Source of the DNA: Pseudomonas sp. LS-2
Lineage (GTDB): Bacteria > Pseudomonadota > Gammaproteobacteria > Pseudomonadales > Pseudomonadaceae
Reading direction: 5' to 3'
Length of the DNA: 64,000 nucleotides
Assembly (NCBI RefSeq): GCF_003605735.1
Contig: NZ_QXTJ01000038.1
Coordinates: 254 to 64,253, forward strand
The translations under genes were made by a program, and so were the position numbers. How positions within the stretch are numbered: the stretch's first letter is position 1; the number at the start of each line of letters is the position of its first letter. Positions 17,454-26,231 of this stretch are shown here, one piece after another. Below the pieces are notes generated by a model. The model had not been told where the DNA came from. It was given only the letters and a program-made list of their open reading frames with translations, and searched no databases.

Positions 17454-19490
17454 ATGTCGACCGACCCGCTGCTGCAGCCTTATAAGATCAAGAACCTGAC
17501 CCTGCGCAACCGCATCATCACCACGTCTCACGAACCGGCCTATCCGGTCGATGGCATGCCCAAGGATCTGTACCGGGCCTATCACGTCGAACGCGCGAAG
17601 GCCGGTGTCGCGTTGACCATGACAGCGGGTTCGGCAGCCGTGTCTCGTGACAGCCCGCCCGTTTTCAACAACGTGCTGGCGTACAAGGATGAGGTGGTCG
17701 GCTGGCTCAAGGACCTCACCGACGAATGCCATGAACACGGCGCGGCGGTGATGATTCAACTGACGCACCTGGGCCGTCGCACGCGCTGGGACAAGGCCGA
17801 CTGGCTGCCGGTGGTTTCGCCGTCCCATCGACGCGAGGCCTCGCACCGTTCATTCCCCAAGAAGCTGGAAGACTGGGATATCCAGCGCATCATCAAGGAC
17901 TACATAGACGCCGCCGAACGCATGAAAGCAGCAGGCATGGACGGTCTGGAGCTTCAGGCGTACGGCCATCTGATGGACCAGTTCTGGTCGCCGCTGACCA
18001 ACGACCTCGAAGGCGAATACGGCGGCTCGCTGGAGAACCGTCTGCGCTTCACTTTCGACATCCTGCGTGGCATCCGCAAGCAATGCGGCGAAGACTTCCT
18101 GCTGGGCGTGCGCTACACCGGCGATGAGGATTTGCCGGGCGGGTTCGGTGCCGAAGAAGGCATCGCCATCTCGCACATGCTCAAGGACAGCGGGCTGGTG
18201 GATTTCCTGAACGTCGTCAAAGGCCATATCGACACCGATGCGGGGCTGACCGATGTCATCCCGATCCAGGGCATGCGTAATTCGCCGCACCTGGACTTTG
18301 CCGGAGAGATCCGCGCCGCGACCGGATTTCCCACCTTTCATGCGGCGAAGATTCCTGACGTCGCCACCGCCCGTCACGCGATCGCGTCCGGCAAGGTCGA
18401 CATGGTTGGCATGACCCGCGCGCACATGACTGACCCGCACATCGTGCGCAAGATCATCGAAAAGCGTGAGGAAGAGATTCGCCCATGCGTGGGCGCCAAC
18501 TATTGTCTGGACCGCATCTATCAAGGCGGCGCGGCGTACTGTATCCACAATGCCGCGACCGGTCGCGAGACCACCATGCCTCATGAGATTCCCAAGGCTG
18601 CCGCCCCACGCAAGGTGGTGGTCATCGGCGCGGGCCCCGGAGGGCTGGAAGCGGCGCGTGTTGCAGCCGAACGCGGGCACGACGTTACGGTGCTGGAAGC
18701 GGCCGATCAGCCGGGCGGGCAGATTCGCCTGACGTCATTGAGCGAACGACGCCGCGAGATGATCAGCATCATCGACTGGCGCATGGCGCAATGCGAACGC
18801 ATGGGTGTGAAGTTTCAGTTCAACACGTGGGCTGAGGCGCAAACCGTTCTGGATCAGGAACCGGACGTGGTCATCGTCGCCACCGGTGGTTTGCCGGACA
18901 CCGAAGTGTTGAAGGAAGGCAACGAATTGGTGGTCTCGGCCTGGGACATCATTTCCGGGGACGCGAAACCGGGCAAGAACGTGCTGATTTTCGATGACGC
19001 GGGCGATCACGCGGCATTGCAAGCGGCGGAAGTCATCGCCCAGAGCGGTGCACACCTGGAAATCGTCACGCCGGACAGGTCCTTCTCACCGGAAGTCATG
19101 GCGATGAATCTGGTGCCGTACATGCGCAGCCTGCAGGATCTGGACGTGGTCTTCACCGTGACCTATCGGGTGGAATCCGTGCAACGGCGCGACGGCAAAC
19201 TGGCCGCGATCTTCGGCAGCGACTACGGCAAGGTCAACAAGGAGCGCATCGTCGATCAGGTGGTGATCAACCACGGCACACTGCCGCTGGATGATCTGTA
19301 TTTCGAACTTCGTCCGCTCTCCAGCAATGGCGGCGCGGTGGAGCAACACGACCTGATCGCGGGCAACGTGCAGAATCTGGTGACCCATCCGGATGGGCGT
19401 TTTCAGTTGTTCCGAATCGGGGACGCCGTGGCGGCGCGTAATACGCACGCGGCCATCTACGATGCGCTGCGGTTGATGAAGGATCTTTAG
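17454..19490 (+). CDS. TMADH/DgcA-like FMN demethylase or dehydrogenase
   Basis: The 678-residue protein has an N-terminal old-yellow-enzyme barrel (about 5-370), an Fe-S loop, and C-terminal FAD/NAD-type Rossmann domains starting at VVVIGAGPGGLEAARVA (about residue 385). This is the layout of trimethylamine dehydrogenase, dimethylglycine demethylase DgcA and the stachydrine demethylase StcD. The Fe-S loop reads CVGANYCLDRIYQGGAAYC: three cysteines, with alanine where TMADH has its second cysteine. ATG at 17454 follows AGGAG. Its divergent betaine-binding protein suggests N-demethylation of a betaine such as proline betaine. Substrate is inferred. Confidence 0.78.
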   Translation: MSTDPLLQPYKIKNLTLRNRIITTSHEPAYPVDGMPKDLYRAYHVERAKAGVALTMTAGSAAVSRDSPPVFNNVLAYKDEVVGWLKDLTDECHEHGAAVMIQLTHLGRRTRWDKADWLPVVSPSHRREASHRSFPKKLEDWDIQRIIKDYIDAAERMKAAGMDGLELQAYGHLMDQFWSPLTNDLEGEYGGSLENRLRFTFDILRGIRKQCGEDFLLGVRYTGDEDLPGGFGAEEGIAISHMLKDSGLVDFLNVVKGHIDTDAGLTDVIPIQGMRNSPHLDFAGEIRAATGFPTFHAAKIPDVATARHAIASGKVDMVGMTRAHMTDPHIVRKIIEKREEEIRPCVGANYCLDRIYQGGAAYCIHNAATGRETTMPHEIPKAAAPRKVVVIGAGPGGLEAARVAAERGHDVTVLEAADQPGGQIRLTSLSERRREMISIIDWRMAQCERMGVKFQFNTWAEAQTVLDQEPDVVIVATGGLPDTEVLKEGNELVVSAWDIISGDAKPGKNVLIFDDAGDHAALQAAEVIAQSGAHLEIVTPDRSFSPEVMAMNLVPYMRSLQDLDVVFTVTYRVESVQRRDGKLAAIFGSDYGKVNKERIVDQVVINHGTLPLDDLYFELRPLSSNGGAVEQHDLIAGNVQNLVTHPDGRFQLFRIGDAVAARNTHAAIYDALRLMKDL

Positions 19491-19496
19491 AAGCTT

Positions 19497-19672
19497 TGCA
19501 GGAGCGCGCTTGCCCGTGATAACGGTTTGTCTGCACCGGATGCGGTGGCTGACACGCCGCAATCGCGGGCAAGCGCGCTCCTACAAAGGAGTGAGCTGCT
19601 CGCGATAACGGTTTGTCTGCACCGGCTGCGGTGGCTGACACACCGCTATCGCGAGCAAGCTCACTCCTACAA
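19497..19672. repeat. Two adjacent REP-type repeats between convergent genes
   Basis: A TGCAGGAGCGCGCTTGCCCG...CGGGCAAGCGCGCTCCTACA pair (19497-19585) is followed directly by a variant, GGAGTGAGCTGCTCGCGATA...TATCGCGAGCAAGCTCACTCC (to 19672). Both share the inner sequence ACGGTTTGTCTGCACCGG, so this looks like a tandem duplication with divergence. Confidence 0.85.
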
Positions 19673-19700
19673 ATGTCACATATCCTGCGAGCGACCGGGG

Positions 19701-20480
19701 TCACATGCCTCTGCGTGCGACCTCTGCGCCGGCCTGCACCGCCTCGCCGATCATGCCTTCAAACCCCGCATCCATCAGGCTCTGCAAGGCAGCCGCAGTG
19801 ACGCCTTTATAAGCCACCAATGAATCGATCAGGTCCTGGGGCTCGGTCTTGTTCAGCAACTGGCTGGCATTGAGGACCACGCCTCGTGCAGCGCTTCGGG
19901 CGATGTCTTCAGGGATTCCCGCCGCCACCGCCTGATGGGCAAGCGCCGTCATCAACAACGCCGGAAACGCCGGGCCTGTGCCCGACAATGCGCTCAGATA
20001 ATCGATGGCATCTTCGCTCGGCACTCGACTTGCGGTCCCCACGCACGCAAGCAACCCCTGTATGAAATCGACCTCGGACGCCGACAGATCATGGGCGCAG
20101 TGCCAGGGCGTGAACGATTGTCTGATCTCGACGGCAGCGTTGGCCATGGCCCTGACGATCAACGACGCTCCGGTGACCTGACCGATCACCTGTGAAGGCA
20201 CGCCCGCCATCAGCGAAATCACGCGCTTGCCCGTGGCATCAATGTTCAGCGCCTTGAATTGCTCGGGACGCACCGACAGGATCAACGTGTCGCACGCATC
20301 CACAAGCCCCTGATTGTCAGCCATCAAACGAGCGCCGGTTTTTTCCAGCGGATGACTGCCCGAGCGATTGGACAGAAGCAGCCGGTCGGCCTCGATGAAC
20401 CCCGTGTCCATCAATGCCTCGGCGAGCGCGCCGCCCAACCAGCCCGTACCGCCAATGATGCCGATGCGCTCAGTTCGCAC
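19701..20480 (-). CDS. Pyrroline-5-carboxylate reductase-like (ProC family)
   Basis: The 259-residue NAD(P)-dependent reductase has the nucleotide-binding motif IGIIGGTGWLGGAL at its N-terminus. It also has the ProC signature ALSGTGPAFPALLMTALAHQAVAAG. It starts at GTG 20480, overlapping the end of the TetR gene by 11 bases, so the two are co-transcribed. Housekeeping ProC sits elsewhere in pseudomonads, so this is an accessory copy. Beside a betaine-binding protein and a demethylase it may act on a proline-derived imine, or may be misassigned in substrate. Confidence 0.75.
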   Translation of the reverse strand: MRTERIGIIGGTGWLGGALAEALMDTGFIEADRLLLSNRSGSHPLEKTGARLMADNQGLVDACDTLILSVRPEQFKALNIDATGKRVISLMAGVPSQVIGQVTGASLIVRAMANAAVEIRQSFTPWHCAHDLSASEVDFIQGLLACVGTASRVPSEDAIDYLSALSGTGPAFPALLMTALAHQAVAAGIPEDIARSAARGVVLNASQLLNKTEPQDLIDSLVAYKGVTAAALQSLMDAGFEGMIGEAVQAGAEVARRGM

Positions 20481-21174
20481 CGGCGTTTTCCTCGAAAGTA
20501 TCGGCCAGCGGAACGAACTCACCCGGGGCTTTTTCGGCATAACCGAACGTGCCGTAAAACCGGTCCAGCTCGCGCTTCTTCGGCGACTTGCCGGTAAAAA
20601 TCGCGACGTAGTGAGGGATGCGTCGGAAGCGCTCGGTGATGTCTTCTGTGGTTTTCATCGAGATGTAACCGATCTGCGTCAGATAAATCGTGCGAGCGCG
20701 AGTGTCGGCAGCGTCCTGTTCATAGCCGAAGCGCCTGAACATCGCCGCCAGTGCACTGATACGGGCGTCATCCGCGGCGGCGATTTCCTGAGTGACCTCT
20801 TCGGACTGCAAGGCCCAGCTGCGCACGGCAAATTCGAACTGCGAATCGAACACCTCGGGGTTCAGCCAGCACTCGAAGACGTTGAGGATCGCTTCGGTGA
20901 TGTTTTCAGCGTAGCTTTCGGACTGCTTGACCATCCCGCCGGTGTTCTTGTCCTTCCAGCGCGCGAGCAAGGCAGCGAGTAACTGTTCGCGGTCCTGGTA
21001 GAACCAGTAGAAACTGGTGCGCGAGAGGTTCAGGCGTTTGGCGAGCGGCATCACGCGAACGGCATCGACACCGGATTCCTTCAAGGCTTCATAAGCCGCT
21101 TCGAGCCAGCCTTCAGGCGAGCCTCGCCAGCCGGAATCCTGGGATTTGCCTCGTTCCTTGCCTGATACCGACAT
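20470..21174 (-). CDS. TetR-family transcriptional regulator of the betaine cluster
   Basis: The 234-residue regulator has an N-terminal helix-turn-helix (about 22-66; VMPLAKRLNLSRTSFYWFYQDREQLL) and a variable ligand domain. Start ATG 21174 is preceded by AAAGGCG. It leads a two-gene operon with the ProC-like gene. An inverted repeat upstream (21231-21248) matches a site between the binding protein and flavoenzyme genes. It therefore probably controls both itself and that divergent pair. Confidence 0.85.
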   Translation of the reverse strand: MSVSGKERGKSQDSGWRGSPEGWLEAAYEALKESGVDAVRVMPLAKRLNLSRTSFYWFYQDREQLLAALLARWKDKNTGGMVKQSESYAENITEAILNVFECWLNPEVFDSQFEFAVRSWALQSEEVTQEIAAADDARISALAAMFRRFGYEQDAADTRARTIYLTQIGYISMKTTEDITERFRRIPHYVAIFTGKSPKKRELDRFYGTFGYAEKAPGEFVPLADTFEENAGAN

Positions 21175-21230
21175 CTGATGTCGCCTTTGTTCGAAATTAA
21201 GTGAATGAACTGTACGCGCCTGATTCCTTG

Positions 21231-21248
21231 ATGTACATCCGTGTACAT
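21231..21248. promoter_or_regulatory. Candidate TetR operator (autoregulatory)
   Basis: ATGTACATCCGTGTACAT is an inverted repeat of ATGTACA/TGTACAT around TCCG, about 57 bases upstream of the TetR start. It shares its core with 17358-17397. Confidence 0.65.
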
Positions 21249-21304
21249 TCAAGTGACGCTCAGCCTCCCCCAACTGTCGACTTTCGGCATGCCGCGTTCA
21301 CCCC

Positions 21305-21372
21305 TGTAGCAGTCCGGCTCGTCGGCCATGGCGATTCTGAGTGCGTTACCGCCGGCTAGCCGAATTGCTACA
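21305..21372. repeat. REP-type repeat, TGTAGCAG family
   Basis: Degenerate inverted arms TGTAGCAGTCCGGCTCGTCGG and CCGGCTAGCCGAATTGCTACA, between the TetR promoter and the end of the UTRA regulator gene. Confidence 0.75.
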
Positions 21373-21393
21373 GGAAGTTGTGTTGAAGCGTAC

Positions 21394-22113
21394 TCAAACA
21401 TCCCCCACCACCGCGCTCACATGAATCGCGTCGTGCCGCCAGTACTCCAGATCGCAGTCGATCAATCGTCCGCGCTGGTCATGGTTGACCCTGGCAATGC
21501 GCAGGCCGGGGCTGCCAATCGACACTTTCAACGCCGCCGCCGCTTCGACCGGCAACGCGGTGGGCACCATCTCGAAACGCACCTGGCCGTAACCAATGTC
21601 GTAATAGCGGGCATACAGCTCGGTCAGCGACTGATTCAGGTCGAAATCCAGAATCTGCGGAAAGTAGTCGGGGTTGAGGTAATGCTCGACGTAGAGCACC
21701 AATCGCTCATCAATGCGCCGTGCGCGGCAGATCTGGATCACGCTGGATAATGCAGGCAATTGCAGCAGGCCACAGATGGCCGCCGATGCTGGCTGTAACC
21801 TGGCCGAGATCACCTGAGTCGCCGGCACCCGCCCTTGCGCCTGAACCATGGCGTGAAAGTGGCTGCGACGCATCAGGTCGTAGGCCAGCCGTGGCGGCGA
21901 GATGAACCAGCCCCTTCGCTCCTCGCGATAGATCAGGCCCTGTGCTTCCAGCTGCACCAGCGCCTCACGCAATGTAATGCGCGTGGTGTCGAATACCTCA
22001 CTCAGCTTGCGCTCGGCAGGCAGTTTGCTGCCGGGCGGCAAAAGGCCGTGTTCGATCTGCTCCTGCAAGGCATTGCAGATGGTCGTCACCGCTCGAGGCA
22101 CTTCTTGGCGCAT
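21394..22113 (-). CDS. GntR/HutC-family regulator with UTRA domain
   Basis: The 239-residue protein has an N-terminal winged helix (about 1-70; LPPGSKLPAERKLSEVF and TRITLREALVQLEAQGLIYR) and a C-terminal UTRA ligand domain. It resembles PhnF-type regulators of phosphonate uptake. The start at 22113 follows AGGTAACGTG. It is divergent from an ABC transporter operon. The intergenic region holds several GGTCTA/TAGACC motifs of the kind HutC-subfamily proteins bind. It is likely the local ligand-responsive repressor. Confidence 0.85.
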   Translation of the reverse strand: MRQEVPRAVTTICNALQEQIEHGLLPPGSKLPAERKLSEVFDTTRITLREALVQLEAQGLIYREERRGWFISPPRLAYDLMRRSHFHAMVQAQGRVPATQVISARLQPASAAICGLLQLPALSSVIQICRARRIDERLVLYVEHYLNPDYFPQILDFDLNQSLTELYARYYDIGYGQVRFEMVPTALPVEAAAALKVSIGSPGLRIARVNHDQRGRLIDCDLEYWRHDAIHVSAVVGDV

Positions 22114-22125
22114 CACGTTACCTAT

Positions 22126-22415
22126 CTGGACTAGACCAGCGCTATTTGGGGGCAAGGTCTACAGCTCAATGGCCTGTTTCAGTGCTCTAGAGCCTAGGCA
22201 GCGTAGATGACTGTTACGTGACAATCCAGCCCGAAACCCCAGCCAAACCTTGCGATAAAAAGAGATAAGCCTTTTCAGATCAGTTATTTGGGCATGGTCT
22301 ACGCTTACCCCACGGCCATACCGTCCGCCTGCCAGGCTCAGAGCAAAAGTCGGTCCAGACACGAAAGTGTCATGTGAGTCGCCTAACTTGGCTCAGGTAT
22401 TGCTGACCTAGACCA
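22126..22415. promoter_or_regulatory. Cluster of candidate HutC/UTRA operator sites
   Basis: Four GGTCTA/TAGACC motifs occur at 22126-22139 (CTGGACTAGACCAG, palindromic but for its two inner adenines), 22155-22164 (AGGTCTACAG), 22295-22302 (TGGTCTAC) and 22405-22415 (GACCTAGACCA). HutC-subfamily operators follow GT-N-TA-N-AC. The last site falls at the predicted transporter transcription start. Confidence 0.55.
22389..22404 (+). promoter_or_regulatory. Possible sigma-54 promoter of the transporter operon
   Basis: TGGCTCAGGTATTGCT has GG and GC at the correct 12-base spacing and one mismatch to TGGCAC-N5-TTGCW. Predicted start is about 22415, next to a regulator site. No enhancer site was identified. 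Confidence 0.4.
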
Positions 22416-22486
22416 ACCCACCCGCAACGAGCATTTCACCGACCCTTTCCTACATAACGTCGAGAAGTGCACCAAAGGAGCTTCGA

Positions 22487-23548
22487 ATGAAACACCTTTT
22501 GCTGGCATCACTCCTGGGTTCGGCCATTGCGCTGAGCACTTCGGCCATGGCCGCCGATATCAAGGATCTGGAAGCCGCCGCCAAAACCGAAGGCGCGGTC
22601 AATAGTGTTGGCATGCCCGACGACTGGGCGAACTGGAAAGGCACCTGGACCGACCTGACCGCCAAGTACGGTCTGGTGCACATGGACACCGACATGAGTT
22701 CGGCTCAGGAAGTGGCCAAGTTCGACGCGGAAAAAGACAACGCCAGCGCCGATATCGGTGACGTCGGCGCGGCCTTCGGCCCTATCGCGGTCACCAAGGG
22801 CGTGACCCAGCCATACAAACCGACCACCTGGGATCAGGTTCCGGACTGGGCCAAGGACAAGGACGGTCACTGGGCACTGGCCTACACCGGCACCATCGCC
22901 TTCATCGTCAACAAAAAGCTGCTGCACGGCTCCGAAGTCCCCACCAAGTGGGCTGACCTCAAAGACGGCAAGTACAAGGTCACCATCGGTGACGTGAGCA
23001 CCGCCGCTCAGGCAGCCAACGGCGTACTGGCCGCTGCCATTGCCATGAAAGGTGACGAAACCAACATCGCGCCGGGCCTTGCGCTGTTCACCGAACTGGC
23101 AAAACAGAAGCGTCTGGGCATCAACAACCCAACCATTCAGACCATGGAAAAAGGCGAAGTCGAAGTCGGCGTGGTATGGGACTTCAACGGTCTGAGCTAC
23201 AAGGCCAAGATGGCCAACCCGGATGACTACGTCGTGCTGATTCCGTCCGACGGCTCGGTGATCTCCGGCTACACCACCATCATCAACAAATACGCCAAGC
23301 ACCCGAACGCCGCCAAGCTCGCGCGCGAATACATCTTCAGCGACGCCGGTCAGATCAACCTGGCCAATGGCAACGCCCGTCCGATCCGTGCCGAGCACCT
23401 GAAACTGCCACCGGAAGTGCAGGCCAAGCTGCTGCCTAACGAGCAATACAAGAACGTCACCCCGATCAAAGACCCTGCAGCCTGGGAAAAGACCTCCAAA
23501 GCCCTGCCTCAGCAGTGGAACGAGCAGGTTATCGTCGAGATGCAATAA
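22487..23548 (+). CDS. ABC transporter extracellular substrate-binding protein
   Basis: The 353-residue periplasmic binding protein of the iron/polyamine/phosphonate-type family has a signal peptide (residues 1-22, ending AMA-ADIK). The fold is supported by DIGDVGAAFGPIAV, VGVVWDFNGLSYKAKM and a C-terminal lobe. ATG 22487 follows AAAGGAG. It opens an operon with an alkaline-phosphatase-superfamily gene, two permeases and an ATPase, though a 250-base repeat-bearing gap separates it from them. The neighbouring UTRA regulator suggests a phosphonate-like ligand. This is inference. Confidence 0.85.
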   Translation: MKHLLLASLLGSAIALSTSAMAADIKDLEAAAKTEGAVNSVGMPDDWANWKGTWTDLTAKYGLVHMDTDMSSAQEVAKFDAEKDNASADIGDVGAAFGPIAVTKGVTQPYKPTTWDQVPDWAKDKDGHWALAYTGTIAFIVNKKLLHGSEVPTKWADLKDGKYKVTIGDVSTAAQAANGVLAAAIAMKGDETNIAPGLALFTELAKQKRLGINNPTIQTMEKGEVEVGVVWDFNGLSYKAKMANPDDYVVLIPSDGSVISGYTTIINKYAKHPNAAKLAREYIFSDAGQINLANGNARPIRAEHLKLPPEVQAKLLPNEQYKNVTPIKDPAAWEKTSKALPQQWNEQVIVEMQ

Positions 23549-23600
23549 CACTCCGAAGGCGCTTCAAGGATGAAGCACCTTTTTTGGGAGACCGAAATCC

Positions 23601-23766
23601 TGCTTCTGCCCGAAGGGCGTGGGAGCTTGGCTTGCCAGCGATCTAGCGCGCAGCGGTAGTAAAACCAGTCACCTCCGTGTGTCAGGTGTATTGCATGCTC
23701 AGGTTTTGCTGCCGGTGCCCGGCAGATCGCCGGCAAGCCAGGCTCCCACGCCCTCCGGGCAGAATC
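23601..23766. repeat. Repeat inside the transporter operon, CCCTCCGGGCAGAATC family
   Basis: The outer arms CTGCCCGAAGGGCGTGGGAGC and CTCCCACGCCCTCCGGGCAG flank an inner inverted segment. It lies between the binding-protein gene and the phosphatase-like gene and may set differential expression. Confidence 0.75.
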
Positions 23767-23800
23767 AAAAACACCTGGTCCGCATCGTCCCGGAGCGAGT

Positions 23801-24607
23801 ATGAAACACAACGTCATCCTGATCCTGCTGGACGGCCTGAGCTACAGCGTGGCACAGCATGCGATGGGGCATCTGCTGGCGTACCGGAACGTGGGCCGGG
23901 CCGCCTTGTACAAACTGGAATGCGAGTTGCCGGCGCTTTCCCGCCCGCTGTACGAATGCATCCTGACCGGCGTTGCGCCTATCGACAGCGGCATTGTGCA
24001 CAACCATGTTTCGCGTCTATCCAACCAGCGCAGCGTGTTTCACTACGCCGCAGCAGCCGGACTGAAAACGGCCGCCGCCGCTTATCACTGGGTCAGCGAG
24101 CTGTACAACCGCAGCCCGTTCATCGCCGGCCGTGACCGACATACCGACGACGCCGACCTGCCAATCCAGCACGGTCATTTCTACTACGTCGATCATTACC
24201 CCGATTCCCACCTGTTCGACGATGCCGAGCATCTGCGAACAGCGCACCAACCGAATCTCCTGTTCATTCACCCGATGAACATCGATGACGCCGGCCACAA
24301 GCACGGCCTCGACACCCCGCAATACCGCAACAGCGCGCGCTCGGCCGACATCATTCTCGCCGAGTATCTGCAGTGCTGGCTGGACGCCGGCTATCAAGTG
24401 TTGGTGACTGCCGACCACGGCATGAACAATGACCGCTCACACAACGGCATCCTCCCCGAAGAGCGCGAAGTGCCGCTGTTCGTCATCGGTGACGCCTTCA
24501 GTCTCGACCCCGACGCGCAACCGAAACAGACCGAGATCTGCGGCACGGTCTGCGAACTGCTCGGCGTGCCCCACGACAAACCCGTCTGCAGAGAGGTGCT
24601 CAAGTGA
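23801..24607 (+). CDS. Alkaline-phosphatase-superfamily phosphodiesterase/phosphonate hydrolase-like
   Basis: The 268-residue cytosolic metal-dependent enzyme belongs to the nucleotide pyrophosphatase/phosphonoacetate hydrolase group. Metal ligands are visible: ILLDG at the N-terminus, the DDAGHKHG motif near residue 165 and TADHGM near residue 205. A nucleophilic Ser/Thr is expected in the LPALSRPLYECILTG region. No signal peptide is present, so it would act on substrate after import. It overlaps the first permease by ATGA. It is shorter than phosphonoacetate hydrolase. The likely substrate is a phosphonate or phosphodiester; which one is unknown. Confidence 0.75.
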   Translation: MKHNVILILLDGLSYSVAQHAMGHLLAYRNVGRAALYKLECELPALSRPLYECILTGVAPIDSGIVHNHVSRLSNQRSVFHYAAAAGLKTAAAAYHWVSELYNRSPFIAGRDRHTDDADLPIQHGHFYYVDHYPDSHLFDDAEHLRTAHQPNLLFIHPMNIDDAGHKHGLDTPQYRNSARSADIILAEYLQCWLDAGYQVLVTADHGMNNDRSHNGILPEEREVPLFVIGDAFSLDPDAQPKQTEICGTVCELLGVPHDKPVCREVLK

Positions 24608-25446
24608 ATTCACAGAGTCGCGGCAAATGGCTGGGGCTGTTGTGCCTGGTGCCGTTTGCGATTTTCTTCATCGCATTTCAGATCGCGCCGCTGGCCTGGG
24701 TCGCGATCAACAGCCTGCATTCGGACACGGGCTGGGGCGTGGATAACTTCATCAAGGCGTTCAATTCACGCTTCTACCGACAGGCCATGCAATACAGCCT
24801 GGAGATCAGTTTCTGGTCGAGTCTGATCGGCATCGTCATCGCCATCCTGGGCAGTTATTCGCTGCGCAAAGTGCCGTCGCGTCTGCGGGATTTCGTCAGC
24901 GCCTTCGCCAACATGACCAGCAACTTCTCCGGCGTGCCACTGGCCTTCGCGTTCATCATTCTGCTGGGTTTCAACGGCGCGCTGACCCTGATCCTCAAAC
25001 AAGCCGGAATCATCGACGACTTCAACCTGTACTCGAAAACAGGGCTGATCATCCTCTACACCTACTTCCAGATTCCCCTCGGCGTCCTGCTGCTGTATCC
25101 GGCCTTCGACGCCCTGCGCGAGGACTGGCGCGAATCGGCTTCGTTGCTCGGCGCCAGCACCTGGGATTTCTGGCGCCACATCGGCATTCCCGTGCTGACG
25201 CCCGCACTGCTCGGCACCTTCGTGATCCTGCTGGCCAACGCCCTGGGCGCCTATGCGACGGTCTATGCCCTGACCACCGGTAACTTCAACGTGCTGCCGA
25301 TCCGCATCGCCGCCATGGTTGCCGGCGATATCAGTCTGGACCCGAACCTGGCGAGCGCCCTGGCGATGATTCTGGTGGGCATGATGACGCTGGTGACCAT
25401 CGTCCATCAGTGGCTGTTGAAGAGGAGCTACCATGTCTCGCGCTGA
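24604..25446 (+). CDS. ABC transporter permease, first subunit
   Basis: The 280-residue inner-membrane permease has about six transmembrane helices and the cytoplasmic EAA-type loop (EDWRESASLLGASTWDFWRHIGIPVL) that docks to the ATPase. It belongs to the BPD_transp_1 family of the spermidine/iron/phosphonate type. It overlaps the phosphatase gene (ATGA) and the next permease by 14 bases, giving a tightly coupled operon. Confidence 0.9.
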   Translation: MNSQSRGKWLGLLCLVPFAIFFIAFQIAPLAWVAINSLHSDTGWGVDNFIKAFNSRFYRQAMQYSLEISFWSSLIGIVIAILGSYSLRKVPSRLRDFVSAFANMTSNFSGVPLAFAFIILLGFNGALTLILKQAGIIDDFNLYSKTGLIILYTYFQIPLGVLLLYPAFDALREDWRESASLLGASTWDFWRHIGIPVLTPALLGTFVILLANALGAYATVYALTTGNFNVLPIRIAAMVAGDISLDPNLASALAMILVGMMTLVTIVHQWLLKRSYHVSR

Positions 25447-26230
25447 ACGCGGCCCGGCCGGGCTCTACCACCGCGTGGTGGTGTACATCCTGTTTCTGAT
25501 TCTGCTGGCGCCACTGCTTGGAACGTTCGTCTACTCGATTGCCACCAGTTGGTCGGCGACGATTCTGCCTGCCGGCCTGACCTACAAATGGTATCTGGCG
25601 CTGTGGAGCGATCCGCGCTTTCTGATCGCCTTCGGGCAGTCGCTGCTGGTCTGCGTGGGCGCGCTGATTCTCTCGATAGTGCTGATTCTGCCGCTGCTGT
25701 TCGTGGTGCATTACCACTTCCCGAAACTCGATGCGCTGATGAACATTCTGATCCTGCTGCCGTTCGCGGTCCCGCCCGTGGTGTCGTCGGTGGGGCTGTT
25801 GCAGCTCTACGGTTCGGGGCCGCTGGCGATGGTCGGTACGCCGTGGATTCTGATCGGCTGCTACTTCACCATCGCCCTGCCCTTCATGTACCGCGCAATC
25901 ACCAACAACCTTCAGGCAATCAATCTGGTGGACCTGATGGACGCCGCGCAATTGCTCGGCGCCAGCACCTTTCAGGCGGCGTTTCTGGTGGTACTGCCCA
26001 ACCTGCGCAAGGGCTTGATGATTGCCCTGCTGCTGTCGTTCTCCTTCCTGTTCGGCGAGTTCGTGTTCGCCAACCTGCTGGTCGGCACGCGCTACGAAAC
26101 CCTGCAGGTGTACCTCAACAACATGCGCAACAGCAGCGGCCACTTCAACAGTGCGCTGGTGATCTCTTATTTCTTCTTCGTATTGCTGCTGACCTGGGCG
26201 GCCAACCGACTGAACAAGGACAAAGACTGA
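25433..26230 (+). CDS. ABC transporter permease, second subunit
   Basis: The 265-residue partner permease has six predicted helices and an EAA loop (LVDLMDAAQLLGASTFQAAFLVVLPNLR). It starts inside the previous gene behind GAGGAG and ends one base before the ATPase gene. With the 24604 gene it forms the heterodimeric channel. Confidence 0.9.
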   Translation: MSRAERGPAGLYHRVVVYILFLILLAPLLGTFVYSIATSWSATILPAGLTYKWYLALWSDPRFLIAFGQSLLVCVGALILSIVLILPLLFVVHYHFPKLDALMNILILLPFAVPPVVSSVGLLQLYGSGPLAMVGTPWILIGCYFTIALPFMYRAITNNLQAINLVDLMDAAQLLGASTFQAAFLVVLPNLRKGLMIALLLSFSFLFGEFVFANLLVGTRYETLQVYLNNMRNSSGHFNSALVISYFFFVLLLTWAANRLNKDKD

Positions 26231-26231
26231 T

